Translations under genes and position numbers: made by a program
From: Tahibacter aquaticus
GTDB taxonomy: Bacteria; Pseudomonadota; Gammaproteobacteria; Xanthomonadales; Rhodanobacteraceae
Reading direction: 5' to 3'
Length of the DNA stretch: 64,000 nucleotides
Assembly: GCF_004363655.1 (NCBI RefSeq)
Contig: NZ_SNZH01000002.1
Location: 558,001 to 622,000, forward strand
Shown: in pieces, positions 52,681-63,191 of the stretch
How the letters are laid out: each line of letters opens with the position of its first letter
How positions within the stretch are numbered: position 1 is the first letter of the stretch
Notes under the pieces: generated by a model
The model's input: the letters and a program-made list of their open reading frames with translations, nothing else
Told to the model about the DNA's origin: nothing
The model's database searches: none

Positions 52681-53082
52681 TCAGTTTTCGTCGACGGTGG
52701 CCGTGCGCAGCGTGCCGTCTTCGTGGGGTACATAGGTAAGGCCGCCGCGCTGCTTGGCGATGCGTGCAATGCAGATAAGGTCGCTGACGCGAACACTGCT
52801 GCCTTCCACGCCGACGACAATGAAATTCTTCTGGGTATACGGCTGGAGCAATTGCGGCAGATCGCGGCAGTTCGTGCGCTTTTCCCCGACCACGAAAGTC
52901 TGCTTCGGCGCCACGCCGATGCGCAGCGAATCGGCCGGCTGCTCGCCGATGGCAATGCTCGCCTGCGGCTCGCCAGGCGGGGCATCGGCCGCAACGGCCG
53001 TCGCGCTGCCCAGCAAAAGGGCCAGCGCGGCGGCGCGGCCGGCCTCAGCCCAGCGCAATGCCTTTCTCTTTCTGCTCGGCAA
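52681..53082 (-). CDS. Small exported protein, ExbD-like C-terminus
   Basis: 133 residues. The ATG at 53082 lies 38 bases inside accC; a TTG further in would shorten it by eight residues. A signal peptide ([21 protein letters not shown]) precedes a domain with [33 protein letters not shown] and [17 protein letters not shown]. The alternating strand/helix and the final helix recall the C-terminal domain of ExbD/TolR, though it lacks the usual membrane helix beyond the signal. Its role is unknown. Confidence 0.75.
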   Translation of the reverse strand: MPSRKRKALRWAEAGRAAALALLLGSATAVAADAPPGEPQASIAIGEQPADSLRIGVAPKQTFVVGEKRTNCRDLPQLLQPYTQKNFIVVGVEGSSVRVSDLICIARIAKQRGGLTYVPHEDGTLRTATVDEN

Positions 53083-54412
53083 TGCGCTTCTCCAGGTAAT
53101 GGATGTTCTGCCCGCCGGCCTGGAAGCCGACGTCGCTCATGATGCGCTGCTGCAGCGGGATATTGGTCTTCACCCCGTCGATGACCATTTCCGCCAGGGC
53201 CAGGCGCATGCGCGCGATGGCGGTGGCGCGGTCGCGGCCGTGCACGATCAGCTTGCCGATCATCGAATCGTAGTTCGGCGGAATGCGGTAGCCGTCGTAG
53301 ATGTGCGTGTCCAGGCGTACGCCGGGGCCGCCGGCGCCGAGGAAGCGCTTGACCGTGCCGGGCGAGGGCATGAAGGTGTCTGGGTCTTCCGCGTTGATGC
53401 GGCATTCAACGGCGTGGCCGGTGAAGGTCACGTCTTCCTGGCGCAGCGACAGCTTTTCGCCGGAGGCGATCAGCAGCTGCTCGCGTACCAGGTCAACACC
53501 GGTGATCAGTTCCGTCACCGGATGTTCCACCTGGATGCGGGTGTTCATCTCGATGAAGTAGAAGCGGCCATTCTCGTAGAGGAATTCGAACGTGCCGGCG
53601 CCGCGATAGCCGATGCGCAGGCAGGCCTCGACGCAGACCTGGCCGATTTCGGCGCGCTGTTCCGCGCTGATGCCCGGTGCCGGCGCTTCTTCCACCACTT
53701 TCTGGTGGCGCCGCTGCATGGAGCAGTCGCGCTCGCCCAGGTGGATGGCATTGCCCTGGCCGTCGGCCAGCACCTGGATTTCCACGTGGCGTGGGTTCTC
53801 CAGGAATTTTTCCATGTACACCATGTCGTTGCTGAAGGCCGCCTTGGCCTCCGACTTGGTCATGGTGATGGCGTTGTGCAGGTGCGCTTCGGTGTGCACG
53901 ACGCGCATGCCGCGGCCGCCGCCGCCGCCGGCCGCCTTGATGATGATCGGATAGCCGATGTCGCGCGCGATGCGGCCGTTTTCCACCGGGTCGTCGCCCA
54001 GCGGTCCGCCGGAACCCGGCACGCAGGGCACGCCGGCGGCCTTCATTGCCTTGATGGCCTCGACCTTGTCGCCCATCAGGCGAATGACGTTGGCGGTAGG
54101 CCCGATGAAAATGAAGCCGGATTTTTCGCAGCGCTCGGCAAAATCGGCGTTTTCCGACAGGAAACCGTAGCCCGGGTGGATGGCCTGGGCATCGGTGACT
54201 TCAGCCGCGGCGATGATGGCCGGTACGTTCAGATAGCTTTCCGAGGCCGGCGCCGGGCCGATGCAGACCGACTCGTCCGCCATGCCGACGTGCTTCAGAT
54301 TGCGGTCGACCGTGGAATGCACGGCCACGGTCTTGATGCCGAGGGTGTGGCAGGCGCGCAGCACGCGCAGCGCAATCTCGCCGCGATTGGCGATGACAAC
54401 TTTGTCGAGCAT
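53045..54412 (-). CDS. accC: Biotin carboxylase subunit of acetyl-CoA carboxylase
   Basis: 455 residues, ATP-grasp carboxylase. It has [46 protein letters not shown], the glycine-rich [17 protein letters not shown] loop, the catalytic region [20 protein letters not shown], and [10 protein letters not shown]. It carboxylates biotin on the AccB protein with bicarbonate and ATP, the first step of fatty acid synthesis and a malonyl-CoA source for the pigment. It lies 13 bases after accB. Confidence 0.98.
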   Translation of the reverse strand: MLDKVVIANRGEIALRVLRACHTLGIKTVAVHSTVDRNLKHVGMADESVCIGPAPASESYLNVPAIIAAAEVTDAQAIHPGYGFLSENADFAERCEKSGFIFIGPTANVIRLMGDKVEAIKAMKAAGVPCVPGSGGPLGDDPVENGRIARDIGYPIIIKAAGGGGGRGMRVVHTEAHLHNAITMTKSEAKAAFSNDMVYMEKFLENPRHVEIQVLADGQGNAIHLGERDCSMQRRHQKVVEEAPAPGISAEQRAEIGQVCVEACLRIGYRGAGTFEFLYENGRFYFIEMNTRIQVEHPVTELITGVDLVREQLLIASGEKLSLRQEDVTFTGHAVECRINAEDPDTFMPSPGTVKRFLGAGGPGVRLDTHIYDGYRIPPNYDSMIGKLIVHGRDRATAIARMRLALAEMVIDGVKTNIPLQQRIMSDVGFQAGGQNIHYLEKRIAEQKEKGIALG

Positions 54413-54425
54413 GGGTGTGGTCCGC

Positions 54426-54923
54426 TCAGCCGATCACGAAGAGGGGTTCATCGAACTCGATCGGCCGGCCGCTGCTGGCGAGGATGGCCAGCACGGTTCC
54501 GCCGACATCGGCTTCGATCTGATTGAACATCTTCATCGCTTCGATGATGGCCAGGGTATCGCCGGGCTTGACCTGCTGGCCCAGCTTGACGAACGGCGGC
54601 GCTTCCGGATTGGGCGAGGCGTAGTAGGTGCCGACCATCGGCGAGCGCACCACATGGCCGTCGGGCAGCGCCTTGGTCGTCGCGGTACCGGGGGTTTCCG
54701 GTGCCGGCGCCTGAGCCGGTGCCGCACCGCCCTGGGCGCGATGCTGTTCAACATGCACATGAGTGACCGGAGCGGGCACGGCCGCCGCCGTCATCATCGG
54801 CAGGGTCATGCCGCGCGGCAGGCGGCTCAGGCGAACGACTTCCTCGCCTTCCTTGATTTCCAGTTCGGCCAGATTCGACTCTTCCAGTATGTCGATCAGC
54901 TTCTTGATTTTGCGCAGGTCCAC
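54426..54923 (-). CDS. accB: Biotin carboxyl carrier protein
   Basis: 165 residues. The N-terminal helical part ([34 protein letters not shown]) and a flexible Ala/Pro/Thr linker precede the biotinyl domain ([22 protein letters not shown]). The biotin site EAMKMFNQ is intact, with Lys as attachment residue. It carries carboxybiotin between AccC and the transferase. It is cotranscribed with accC and 34 bases downstream of aroQ. Confidence 0.98.
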   Translation of the reverse strand: MDLRKIKKLIDILEESNLAELEIKEGEEVVRLSRLPRGMTLPMMTAAAVPAPVTHVHVEQHRAQGGAAPAQAPAPETPGTATTKALPDGHVVRSPMVGTYYASPNPEAPPFVKLGQQVKPGDTLAIIEAMKMFNQIEADVGGTVLAILASSGRPIEFDEPLFVIG

Positions 54924-54957
54924 GGACGGATCCTCAGGTGCGTTGGCTAACTAGGGA

Positions 54958-55395
54958 CTAGGACAGGCGGCGCATCGCGGCGTGCAGCGCCAGACGGTAG
55001 CTGTCGGCGCCGAATCCACAGATGACACCGACGGCAATGTCGGAAAAATACGAATGCCTGCGGAACGGTTCGCGCGCATGCACGTTCGACAGGTGCAACT
55101 CGATAAACGGCAGGGCGACAGCCAGCAGCGCGTCGCGCAGGGCAATGCTGGTATGCGTGAAAGCGGCCGGGTTGATCAGGATGAACGCGCTGCCGTCGTC
55201 GCGTGCGGCGTGGATGCGCTCGATCAGCGCATGCTCGGCATTCGACTGGAAACTGTGTAGTTCATGGCCGCTGCCTTGCGCGATAGCGGCAAGATCGCTG
55301 ACGATGTCCGCCAGCGTCGCATGCCCGTAGGTATCCGGCTCGCGTGTGCCGAGCAGGTTCAGATTGGGGCCATGCAGCAGCAGGATCTTGGCCAA
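54958..55395 (-). CDS. aroQ: 3-dehydroquinate dehydratase, type II
   Basis: 145 residues, the usual size. Signatures are [23 protein letters not shown] (with active-site Arg/Tyr), [40 protein letters not shown] (catalytic His) and [20 protein letters not shown]. It converts 3-dehydroquinate to 3-dehydroshikimate in the shikimate pathway, which leads to chorismate, the XanB2 substrate. It precedes accB and probably shares its transcript. Confidence 0.98.
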   Translation of the reverse strand: MAKILLLHGPNLNLLGTREPDTYGHATLADIVSDLAAIAQGSGHELHSFQSNAEHALIERIHAARDDGSAFILINPAAFTHTSIALRDALLAVALPFIELHLSNVHAREPFRRHSYFSDIAVGVICGFGADSYRLALHAAMRRLS

Positions 55396-55519
55396 GCCGG
55401 CTCTCCGTTGCCGGCATGGGACCGGCTGGGGCGCGCAAGTCTGCGCTTGGCCGCCAATCTTGTCCAGTTCGGCGACAATCGCCGATGTTTAACCGGGTCA
55501 TTGGAAAAGCCTTGCGCTT

Positions 55520-55858
55520 TCAGGCCTTCTTGACGAACGCCGATTTCAGTTGCATGGCGCCGAAACCGTCGATCTTGCAGTCGATGTCGTGGTCGCCGTC
55601 GTCGACCAGGCGTATGGCTTTGACCTTGGTGCCGACCTTCACCACCGACGACGAGCCACGGATTTTCAGATCCTTGATCACGGTGACGCTGTCGCCGTCC
55701 TGCAGCACAGTGCCGTGGGCATCGCGCACGACGCGGGTTTCTTCCGCAGCCAGTGCAACGGCCGACCATTCGTGTGCGCATTCCGGACAGACGTACTGGC
55801 CGCCGTCTTCGTAGGTATAGGCCGACTGGCAGTGCGGGCAGGGCGGAAGCTCGGTCAT
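55520..55858 (-). CDS. PhnA/YjdM-like zinc-ribbon protein
   Basis: 112 residues from the ATG at 55858. The zinc-ribbon pair CPHC...CPEC lies in the first 30 residues. The C-terminal SH3-like beta domain ([45 protein letters not shown]) is typical of PhnA/YjdM. Despite the name, PhnA-type proteins are not required for phosphonate use in general, and the function is unclear. It stands between aroQ and the thioredoxin-like gene. Confidence 0.9.
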   Translation of the reverse strand: MTELPPCPHCQSAYTYEDGGQYVCPECAHEWSAVALAAEETRVVRDAHGTVLQDGDSVTVIKDLKIRGSSSVVKVGTKVKAIRLVDDGDHDIDCKIDGFGAMQLKSAFVKKA

Positions 55859-55955
55859 TGCAGGGGTTCGGAAAAGTGCGGGCTGGCATGGTCGGTCAAG
55901 CGTCCCACGCGCTGCAAATCTTTCTGCTGCTGGCGCCTGTCGGTTGCGGCCGCTC

Positions 55956-56594
55956 TTACGGTGCGTTGGCGTAATGCGGCGCCAGCCAGCCTTCCAGCGT
56001 GGCTTCGGTGATTTCGCCCAGGCGCGTATCGAGGATGCGCCCGTCGCGGCTGAGCAACACGCTGAACGGCAGGGCGCCATAGGTATTGCCGAAACGTAGC
56101 GCCGGGTTCAATGCAGGCTGCGCCGGAAACAGTATCGGGTAGCCGACCGGCGTTTCGCGCAGGAAGCTTTCCACATCACCCGCTTCGTCCAGCGCAATGC
56201 CGACCACCTGTACGCCGTGGCCGGCGTGCTTTTGCTGGAAGCGGTCGAGCTCCGGCATTTCCTTGCGGCAGGGCGCACACCAGGTGGCCCAGAAATTCAG
56301 CACGACGAGCTTGTCCGGCCACTGCGCCAGCGTTGCGCGCTGGCCTTGCCGGTCCAGCAAGGCCAGTGCCGGGGCCGGATCGCCCTTGCCGGCGACAGGC
56401 ACGCCGCTTGGCGCCTTCGGCCGCGCAGCGTCTGTCCAGGCCTCGGCCAGTCCGCGCGTCAGCGCAGACCGGCTCATCAGGTCGGTAATTCCGCGTGGCG
56501 CCCCTTTGCCCGTGACGATGCTGCCGACGACCAGCCCGGCCACGCCGGCGGCCAGCGCGAGCGCACCGACTGCGGCGGTCTGGCGCCAGCCCAT
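55956..56594 (-). CDS. TlpA/ResA-like membrane-anchored thioredoxin
   Basis: 212 residues. An N-terminal anchor helix ([20 protein letters not shown]) precedes an AhpC/TSA-type thioredoxin domain, with [22 protein letters not shown] as the active-site dithiol (in [19 protein letters not shown]), and [14 protein letters not shown] with the cis-Pro. It would reduce disulfides in the periplasm. It starts inside the dsbD stop codon (ATGA), so it probably receives electrons from DsbD. Confidence 0.93.
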   Translation of the reverse strand: MGWRQTAAVGALALAAGVAGLVVGSIVTGKGAPRGITDLMSRSALTRGLAEAWTDAARPKAPSGVPVAGKGDPAPALALLDRQGQRATLAQWPDKLVVLNFWATWCAPCRKEMPELDRFQQKHAGHGVQVVGIALDEAGDVESFLRETPVGYPILFPAQPALNPALRFGNTYGALPFSVLLSRDGRILDTRLGEITEATLEGWLAPHYANAP

Positions 56595-58960
56595 CAGCGG
56601 CCCGCCTTGGCGACGCGGGCGGCGAACTTGTCGGCGGCTTCGAAGCCGATCAGGCGCTGGCCGCGGATTTCGCGCCCGTCGCTGGCGAAGAAGATCGTCG
56701 CCGGTGGCCCGAACAGGGTGAAGTGCTTGAGCAGGGCCTGATCGGTGTCGTCATTGGCGGTCACGTCGGCCTTGAGCAGGGTATAGCCGCTCAGTGCCGC
56801 GTGCACTTCCGGCTTGGTAAAGGTGAACTTCTCCATTTCCTTGCAGGACACGCACCAGTCGGCATAGAAATCCAGCATGACCGGCTTGCCCTGGCCCAGT
56901 TCGCGCTCTAGGTCGGCCACGCTCTTGATGCTGCGGAACGGCAGATGTTCGCTGTTGCCGGCGGCCGTGCCGCCGCCGCGCATGCCTTTCAGTGGCTGCA
57001 GCGGGTCGTTCGAGCCGGCCAGCGCGCCGATCAGCTGCGCTGCGCCGGCAATCAGCAGGATCACGCCCAGCGCCTTCCACAGCCGGCTCCAGCCGGAAGC
57101 GCCCTCGGCCAGCCGTTCCAGTGCACCGAGATAGACGCCGCAGGCGATCGCCAGCACGCCGATCAGCAGCATGGTCCAGACCGGATCGAGGATGCGCGAC
57201 AGCATCCAGATCGCCAGCGCCAGGAAGCTCACGCCGAACACAGCCTTGACCGCGTCCATCCAGGCGCCGGCGCGGGGCAGCAGCTTGCCCGCAGCCGTGC
57301 CGGCAACGACCAGCGGCGCGCCCATGCCCAGCGACAGCACGAACAGGGCCAGGCCGCCGAATACCGGGTCGCGGGTCTGGCTGATATACAGCACGGCCGC
57401 GGCCAGCGGCGGCGCCACACAGGGGCCGACGATCAGTGCCGACAGCACGCCCATGACGGCCACGCCGGTCAGCGAACCGCCCTGCTGGCGATTGCTCACG
57501 CCGGCAATGCGGTTCTGCAGTGCGCTGGGTAGCTGCAGTTCGTAGAAGCCGAACATCGACAGCGACAGCAGCACGAACAAGGCCGCAAAACTGATCAGTA
57601 TCCAGGGCTGCTGGAACAGCGCCTGCAGATTCGCGCCAACCAGCCCGGCCGCGACACCGGCAATGGTGAACACCACGGTCGAAGCGAGTACATAGACCGC
57701 CGACAGCACAAAGGCGCGCCGCGTCGATACGTTGTCGCCGGCGCCGGCGATGATGCCGGACAGGATGGGCAGCATCGGGAATACGCAGGGCGTGAATGCC
57801 AGCAGCAGGCCGAAGCCGAAGAACGACAGCAGCGCAAACAGGCGGTCGCCGGACAGGCGCGAAGCCAGCACCTGTTCTTCCGACTGGCCGCCGTCGCCTG
57901 CGGCTGCGGCGGGTTTGTCCGCTACCGAAGCCGCATAGCGCGCGTTGCCGGCCTTGAGCTGTTCGGCCGTCGCCGCGGGCAGGTCGACGCTGGCACTGCG
58001 CTTCATCACCGGATAGCACAGGCCGCCGTCTTCGCAGCCCTGGAACTCGGCCTGAATATTCAGCTTGCCGGCCTTGCCGTCGTCGCGCTGCAGCGGAATC
58101 GGTAGCTCGACCTGATCGAAATAGACGGTCACCTCGCCGAAATGCTCGTCCTTGTGAAGCTTGCCCGCCGGCCATTTGCCCTGGCCCAGGCGCGCGCTGC
58201 TGCCGTCGGGCAGGCTCAGCACGGTCTTGTCCCGGTACAGGTAATAGCCCTTGGGCATGGTCCAGCGCGCCAGCAGCTCGGTCGGACTGGTGGCGATGGT
58301 TTCGAACACGAAGGCCTGTTCCGGCGGCAGCGGCAGTTTTTCCGTACCCTCGGCGGTATTCGCCGTGCCGGTGTCCATGGGCGCGTCCAGGGCCGGCTTG
58401 CCCAGCTGGCCCAGGGCCGACTTGAGATTGCCAGCGGGGGGGGAACCGGTCAGGCCGCTGTCGGCCGCGGGCGGAGCCAGCGCCGCAGCCAGCGGATTCG
58501 CTGCCGGCGCCGCCGCAGCGGGCGGGAGCGTGAAGCTAAGCTTGGTGATATGCGGCGGATAGCAGATCTTCGGCTCGCGCTCGTGGCAGCCCTGGATGCT
58601 CACGCTGAATTCCGCCGTATTGCCCGTGCTACCCAGGCTGAGCGGCTGCCGTGCCGTGGCCTTGCCGTGATAGACCTCGACATCGCCGAGGAACTCGTCG
58701 TGTTTCTGCTCGCCCGCTGGCAGTTCCAGCGTGCCCAGGCTGAGGCCCTCGCCGGGCTTGGCCGTCTTGATGCGCGAGCGGTACAGGTAGTAGCCGTCGG
58801 CGATCTTCCATTCCAGCTGGACCGCGTCGCGTCCCAGCACCGTGCTGGTGAGCGCGAAGGCTTCCTCAACCCGCAGCAGATCGGTTTCGGACTGGGCCTG
58901 GGCCAGGTTCAGTCCCAGCAGGCCGGCGGCCAGCAGGGCACAGCGGGCGAAACGACTCAT
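56594..58960 (-). CDS. dsbD: DsbD thiol:disulfide interchange protein with duplicated N-terminal domain
   Basis: 788 residues from ATG 58960, chosen for the signal peptide. Two tandem periplasmic DsbD-alpha domains are visible: the first (about 30-145) has WKIADGYYLYRSRIK and Cys125/Cys133, and the second (about 215-335) has WTMPKGYYLYRDKTV and Cys309/Cys315. Then come eight membrane helices with the central LAFTPCVFPMLPIL Cys, and a C-terminal thioredoxin domain with WCVSC (702-706). DsbD moves electrons from cytoplasmic thioredoxin to periplasmic DsbC/CcmG-type partners. E. coli DsbD has one N-domain and 565 residues. Confidence 0.95.
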   Translation of the reverse strand: MSRFARCALLAAGLLGLNLAQAQSETDLLRVEEAFALTSTVLGRDAVQLEWKIADGYYLYRSRIKTAKPGEGLSLGTLELPAGEQKHDEFLGDVEVYHGKATARQPLSLGSTGNTAEFSVSIQGCHEREPKICYPPHITKLSFTLPPAAAAPAANPLAAALAPPAADSGLTGSPPAGNLKSALGQLGKPALDAPMDTGTANTAEGTEKLPLPPEQAFVFETIATSPTELLARWTMPKGYYLYRDKTVLSLPDGSSARLGQGKWPAGKLHKDEHFGEVTVYFDQVELPIPLQRDDGKAGKLNIQAEFQGCEDGGLCYPVMKRSASVDLPAATAEQLKAGNARYAASVADKPAAAAGDGGQSEEQVLASRLSGDRLFALLSFFGFGLLLAFTPCVFPMLPILSGIIAGAGDNVSTRRAFVLSAVYVLASTVVFTIAGVAAGLVGANLQALFQQPWILISFAALFVLLSLSMFGFYELQLPSALQNRIAGVSNRQQGGSLTGVAVMGVLSALIVGPCVAPPLAAAVLYISQTRDPVFGGLALFVLSLGMGAPLVVAGTAAGKLLPRAGAWMDAVKAVFGVSFLALAIWMLSRILDPVWTMLLIGVLAIACGVYLGALERLAEGASGWSRLWKALGVILLIAGAAQLIGALAGSNDPLQPLKGMRGGGTAAGNSEHLPFRSIKSVADLERELGQGKPVMLDFYADWCVSCKEMEKFTFTKPEVHAALSGYTLLKADVTANDDTDQALLKHFTLFGPPATIFFASDGREIRGQRLIGFEAADKFAARVAKAGR

Positions 58961-59043
58961 CGCAGCTCCACAAGCATTCGATTCGATGACAGACCGGCAC
59001 CGCAGCGTAGTTCTTGCAGGTCGCGAGATCCGGTACGGCAACT

Positions 59044-59367
59044 TCAGTGCGCGTCGGCCGTGGATTCGGCGATCCAGGCCAGGTACGGCGCATGCCCCAG
59101 GGCGACATCGACCGCGATCACCTCGGGGAGTTCATACGGATGCAGCTCGACAATGCGCCGGCGCAACGCCTCGAAGCGTGCCCGACTGGTCTTGATAAGC
59201 AACAGGTATTCCGTATCGACCTGGGTGCGGCCTTCCCAGCGATAGGTCGATTCCACGCCGGGCAGGCGATTGACGCAGGCGGCCAGGCCTTCGTCGACCA
59301 GGGCTGTGGCCAGGCGCCCGGCCACATCCGCGGCCGGCACGGTGCAATACACAATCAGCGCAGACAT
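59044..59367 (-). CDS. cutA: CutA divalent-cation tolerance protein
   Basis: 107 residues from ATG 59367; a longer frame to 59430 is not conserved. Family signatures are ALIVYCTVPAADVAGRLATAL, STYRWEGRTQVDTEYLLLIKT and RRRIVELHPYELPEVIAVDV. CutA is a trimeric protein with a ferredoxin-like fold, associated with copper tolerance and of unclear function. It lies upstream of dsbD and opposite to groESL. Confidence 0.94.
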   Translation of the reverse strand: MSALIVYCTVPAADVAGRLATALVDEGLAACVNRLPGVESTYRWEGRTQVDTEYLLLIKTSRARFEALRRRIVELHPYELPEVIAVDVALGHAPYLAWIAESTADAH

Positions 59368-59461
59368 GGCGGTGCCGCGGTCGTCCAGGGGCGCGCACGA
59401 TAACCCGTCCCGGCCGGAACGGCTCAGCACTGCGTCGAATTTACGCGTTGTGCCTGCCCCC

Positions 59462-59488
59462 CTTGAAAGCGCGGCCTTGCTCCTAAAT
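59462..59488 (+). promoter_or_regulatory. Candidate sigma-32 heat-shock promoter of groESL
   Basis: CTTGAAA (59462-59468) and CTCCTAAAT (59480-59488) are separated by 11 bases, close to the RpoH pattern CTTGAA...CCCCATnT. It lies upstream of the CIRCE element and the groES start. Confidence 0.5.
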
Positions 59489-59539
59489 ATGTGGCGCCAC
59501 GCTGACAGGCAGTTGCCATGTCACACTGAACGGCTAAAA

Positions 59540-59566
59540 TTGGCACTCACCGACGACGAGTGCTAA
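59540..59566 (+). promoter_or_regulatory. CIRCE operator (HrcA binding site)
   Basis: TTGGCACTC, nine spacer bases, GAGTGCTAA (59540-59548 and 59558-59566). This differs by one base from the CIRCE consensus TTAGCACTC-N9-GAGTGCTAA, and sits about 60 bases before the groES ATG. HrcA should repress groESL here. Confidence 0.93.
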
Positions 59567-59625
59567 CAGTTCGTCAGAAAACCTTTTTGAATCAATTCCT
59601 TGTCCACCTATTGAAGGAACAGCCC

Positions 59626-59916
59626 ATGAAGCTTCGTCCCCTGCACGACCGCGTCATCATCAAGCGCCTGGAAGCCGAGACCAAGTCCGCCGGCGGCATC
59701 GTCATCCCCGACAGCGCCACCGAAAAGCCCGTTCGCGGCGAAGTCGTCGCTGCCGGCAGCGGCAAGATCCTGGAAGACGGCAAGGTCCGTCCGATCGCGG
59801 TCAAGGCCGGCGACAAGGTTCTGTTCGGCAAGTACAGCGGCACCGAAGTGAAGATCGACGGCGAAGAGCTGCTGGTCATGCGCGAAGAAGATCTGCTGGC
59901 CGTGATCGAAGGCTGA
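59626..59916 (+). CDS. groES: Co-chaperonin GroES
   Basis: 96 residues from ATG 59626 with a GAAGGA ribosome binding site. It matches GroES throughout: [29 protein letters not shown] (mobile loop region), [38 protein letters not shown]. It caps the GroEL cage during folding. It is cotranscribed with groEL, which follows after about 125 bases, and regulated through CIRCE. Confidence 0.99.
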   Translation: MKLRPLHDRVIIKRLEAETKSAGGIVIPDSATEKPVRGEVVAAGSGKILEDGKVRPIAVKAGDKVLFGKYSGTEVKIDGEELLVMREEDLLAVIEG

Positions 59917-60022
59917 GATATCGCCCGGGCCGGGCGCGAACCCCTCGCGGTCGTTCCGCAGCCCGCCCGAGTTCTGCGATCCCTCTGCACCGATCTACCC
60001 GTTCGCCACTTCCCCTTACTAA

Positions 60023-61693
<1,671 letters not shown>

Positions 61694-61721
61694 TCCCTGC
61701 CCTGGCTCGACCCAGCTAGTC

Positions 61722-61753
61722 AGAAGCCCCGCGATTGCGGGGCTTCTTTTTTC
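61722..61753 (+). terminator. Rho-independent terminator of groESL
   Basis: An 11-bp perfect stem AGAAGCCCCGC/GCGGGGCTTCT with a GATT loop, followed by T5-6. It lies about 30 bases after the groEL stop. Confidence 0.93.
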
Positions 61754-61949
61754 TGCAAGCACCGCTCCCGCTGTTCTGTTGGCGAAGTGGCAGTCGCTGG
61801 GCATACTGATCGAATCCCTGTCGGCCGCGCCCCTCATCTCATCCCCGTCTGCCCCGCGCTATGGCGTTGCCGATCCCTGGCTGCGAGGTTTCAGGTGAAG
61901 GACGTGCAAGGCTGATGGGAAGCGGTTATGAGCGGCAAAGGCTTGCGTC

Positions 61950-62921
61950 ATGAATGTTCTCAGCAACGAAACCTTCGACTTTGAATATTTCATCGGCGGC
62001 TGCGTGCAGCTGGCACTGACGAGCGGGAATCTGGTGCACTGCCAGGCGACCTATCTGGCCGTCGAGCGCGATCTGTTTCCTCCGCCGGCAACAGGGGAAT
62101 CTGCAACATGACGATGAGCTGCGCCAACGCCTGGGGCTGGTGTTGGCCCGCGCGGTATGGCGGCGCCTGCCGCTACCATCGCTAGGCTATGTCTGCCCGA
62201 CGTTGCCATCGCCGGAACGCAATAGTCCCTGCTATTGCGGGTCGGGCCGGAAGTTCAAGCTCTGCTGCGAACCATTGACGCGCACAGCGCCAATGCAGGA
62301 ACTCAATCTGTTGCCAGAAGTATTGAAACGCGTGCCGCGCAGCGAATGGACGACGCTGCCGGGCACTCGCGTCGATATCGATCTCGTTGCGCATACCGCC
62401 GGGCAGTGGCTCGACGACGGCGACCCGAAGTTGGCACTTGCGCTGCTGGAGCCGTGGTTCGTCGAAGATGGCAGTTTCGTCGCGCGGCGCGAATTGCTGT
62501 TCGACATGCTGCTCAACCTGTACTGCGACATGCGCAAGCCGCGAAAAAAATCCCAATTGTTACGTCGCGCAGCATTGCTCGGCGACGCGACATTGCGTTC
62601 GGGCGCTTTCCAGCGTCTGGCGACCATGGCATCGGACAAGAATCACTTTGCCAGTGCCTGGGACTGGTTCGACCAGGCGCAGCGCGCCGACCCGACCCGA
62701 CATCGGTATCCCTGTCCCATCTGGAAGTGATGCTGTTGCTCAGCGAAGGACGCGATGACGAGGCCAGGCGTTGTGCCGAATCCTGGATTCAGAACCTGTC
62801 GCGCCGCCGCGATCCTGAGCTTCAGCCATTGATCGGTTTCCTGCGTGAAATCCAGCGCAATGGCGCGGCAATTCTGGAGCGGATCGCCGCGAACCCCACC
62901 AACCTGTGGCTGACGAACTAG
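61950..62921 (+). pseudogene. SEC-C domain protein gene broken by two frameshifts
   Basis: Three open segments in different frames read as one protein. Frame 61950-62111 gives MNVLSNETFDFEYFIGG... and stops early. Around 62095 a GGGG run shifts the frame: removing one G continues into LQHDDELRQRLGLVLARAV. The middle segment has the SEC-C metal-binding motif CYCGSGRKFKLCC. Near 62690-62705 a tandem CGACC repeat shifts the frame again, and the last segment reads SLSHLEVMLLLSEGRDDEARR to LWLTN. The repaired protein would have about 321 residues. It is either decayed or affected by sequence error. Confidence 0.72.
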
Positions 62922-63191
62922 CTGTCGGTTACCCCGGCTACCCGTGTGGGTTGATTCACGCGCGCTGCTGCCCGGCGCATTGCTGCCTGGAGCGGCACGC
63001 TCGGATTCGCCAGCCGGTGGATCATTGGCGCGTACAGTAGCCGTGTGTGCGATGCAGGCTGATGGTTGCGTCTGTGCATGCATCGCCCTGTCGCCGGACA
63101 GTCGAGTATGTACGGTGGCGCCTTGTAACATTTTACCAAAGCAGCCAGATCGCCAATTGAGTCTTACAGCGCGATGCGGCTCAATGCAGGC
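62922..63191. other. Intergenic region before the cyclase gene
   Basis: About 270 bases with no supported gene. It contains the likely promoter of the downstream cyclase, but no clear -35/-10 pair was seen. The TTGTAACATTTTACC patch near 63123-63137 is AT-rich and a candidate promoter area. No terminator hairpin was found. Confidence 0.45.

Noticed and set aside
52754..54526. 590-codon plus-strand frame opposite accC
   Set aside because: Antisense shadow of a conserved enzyme.
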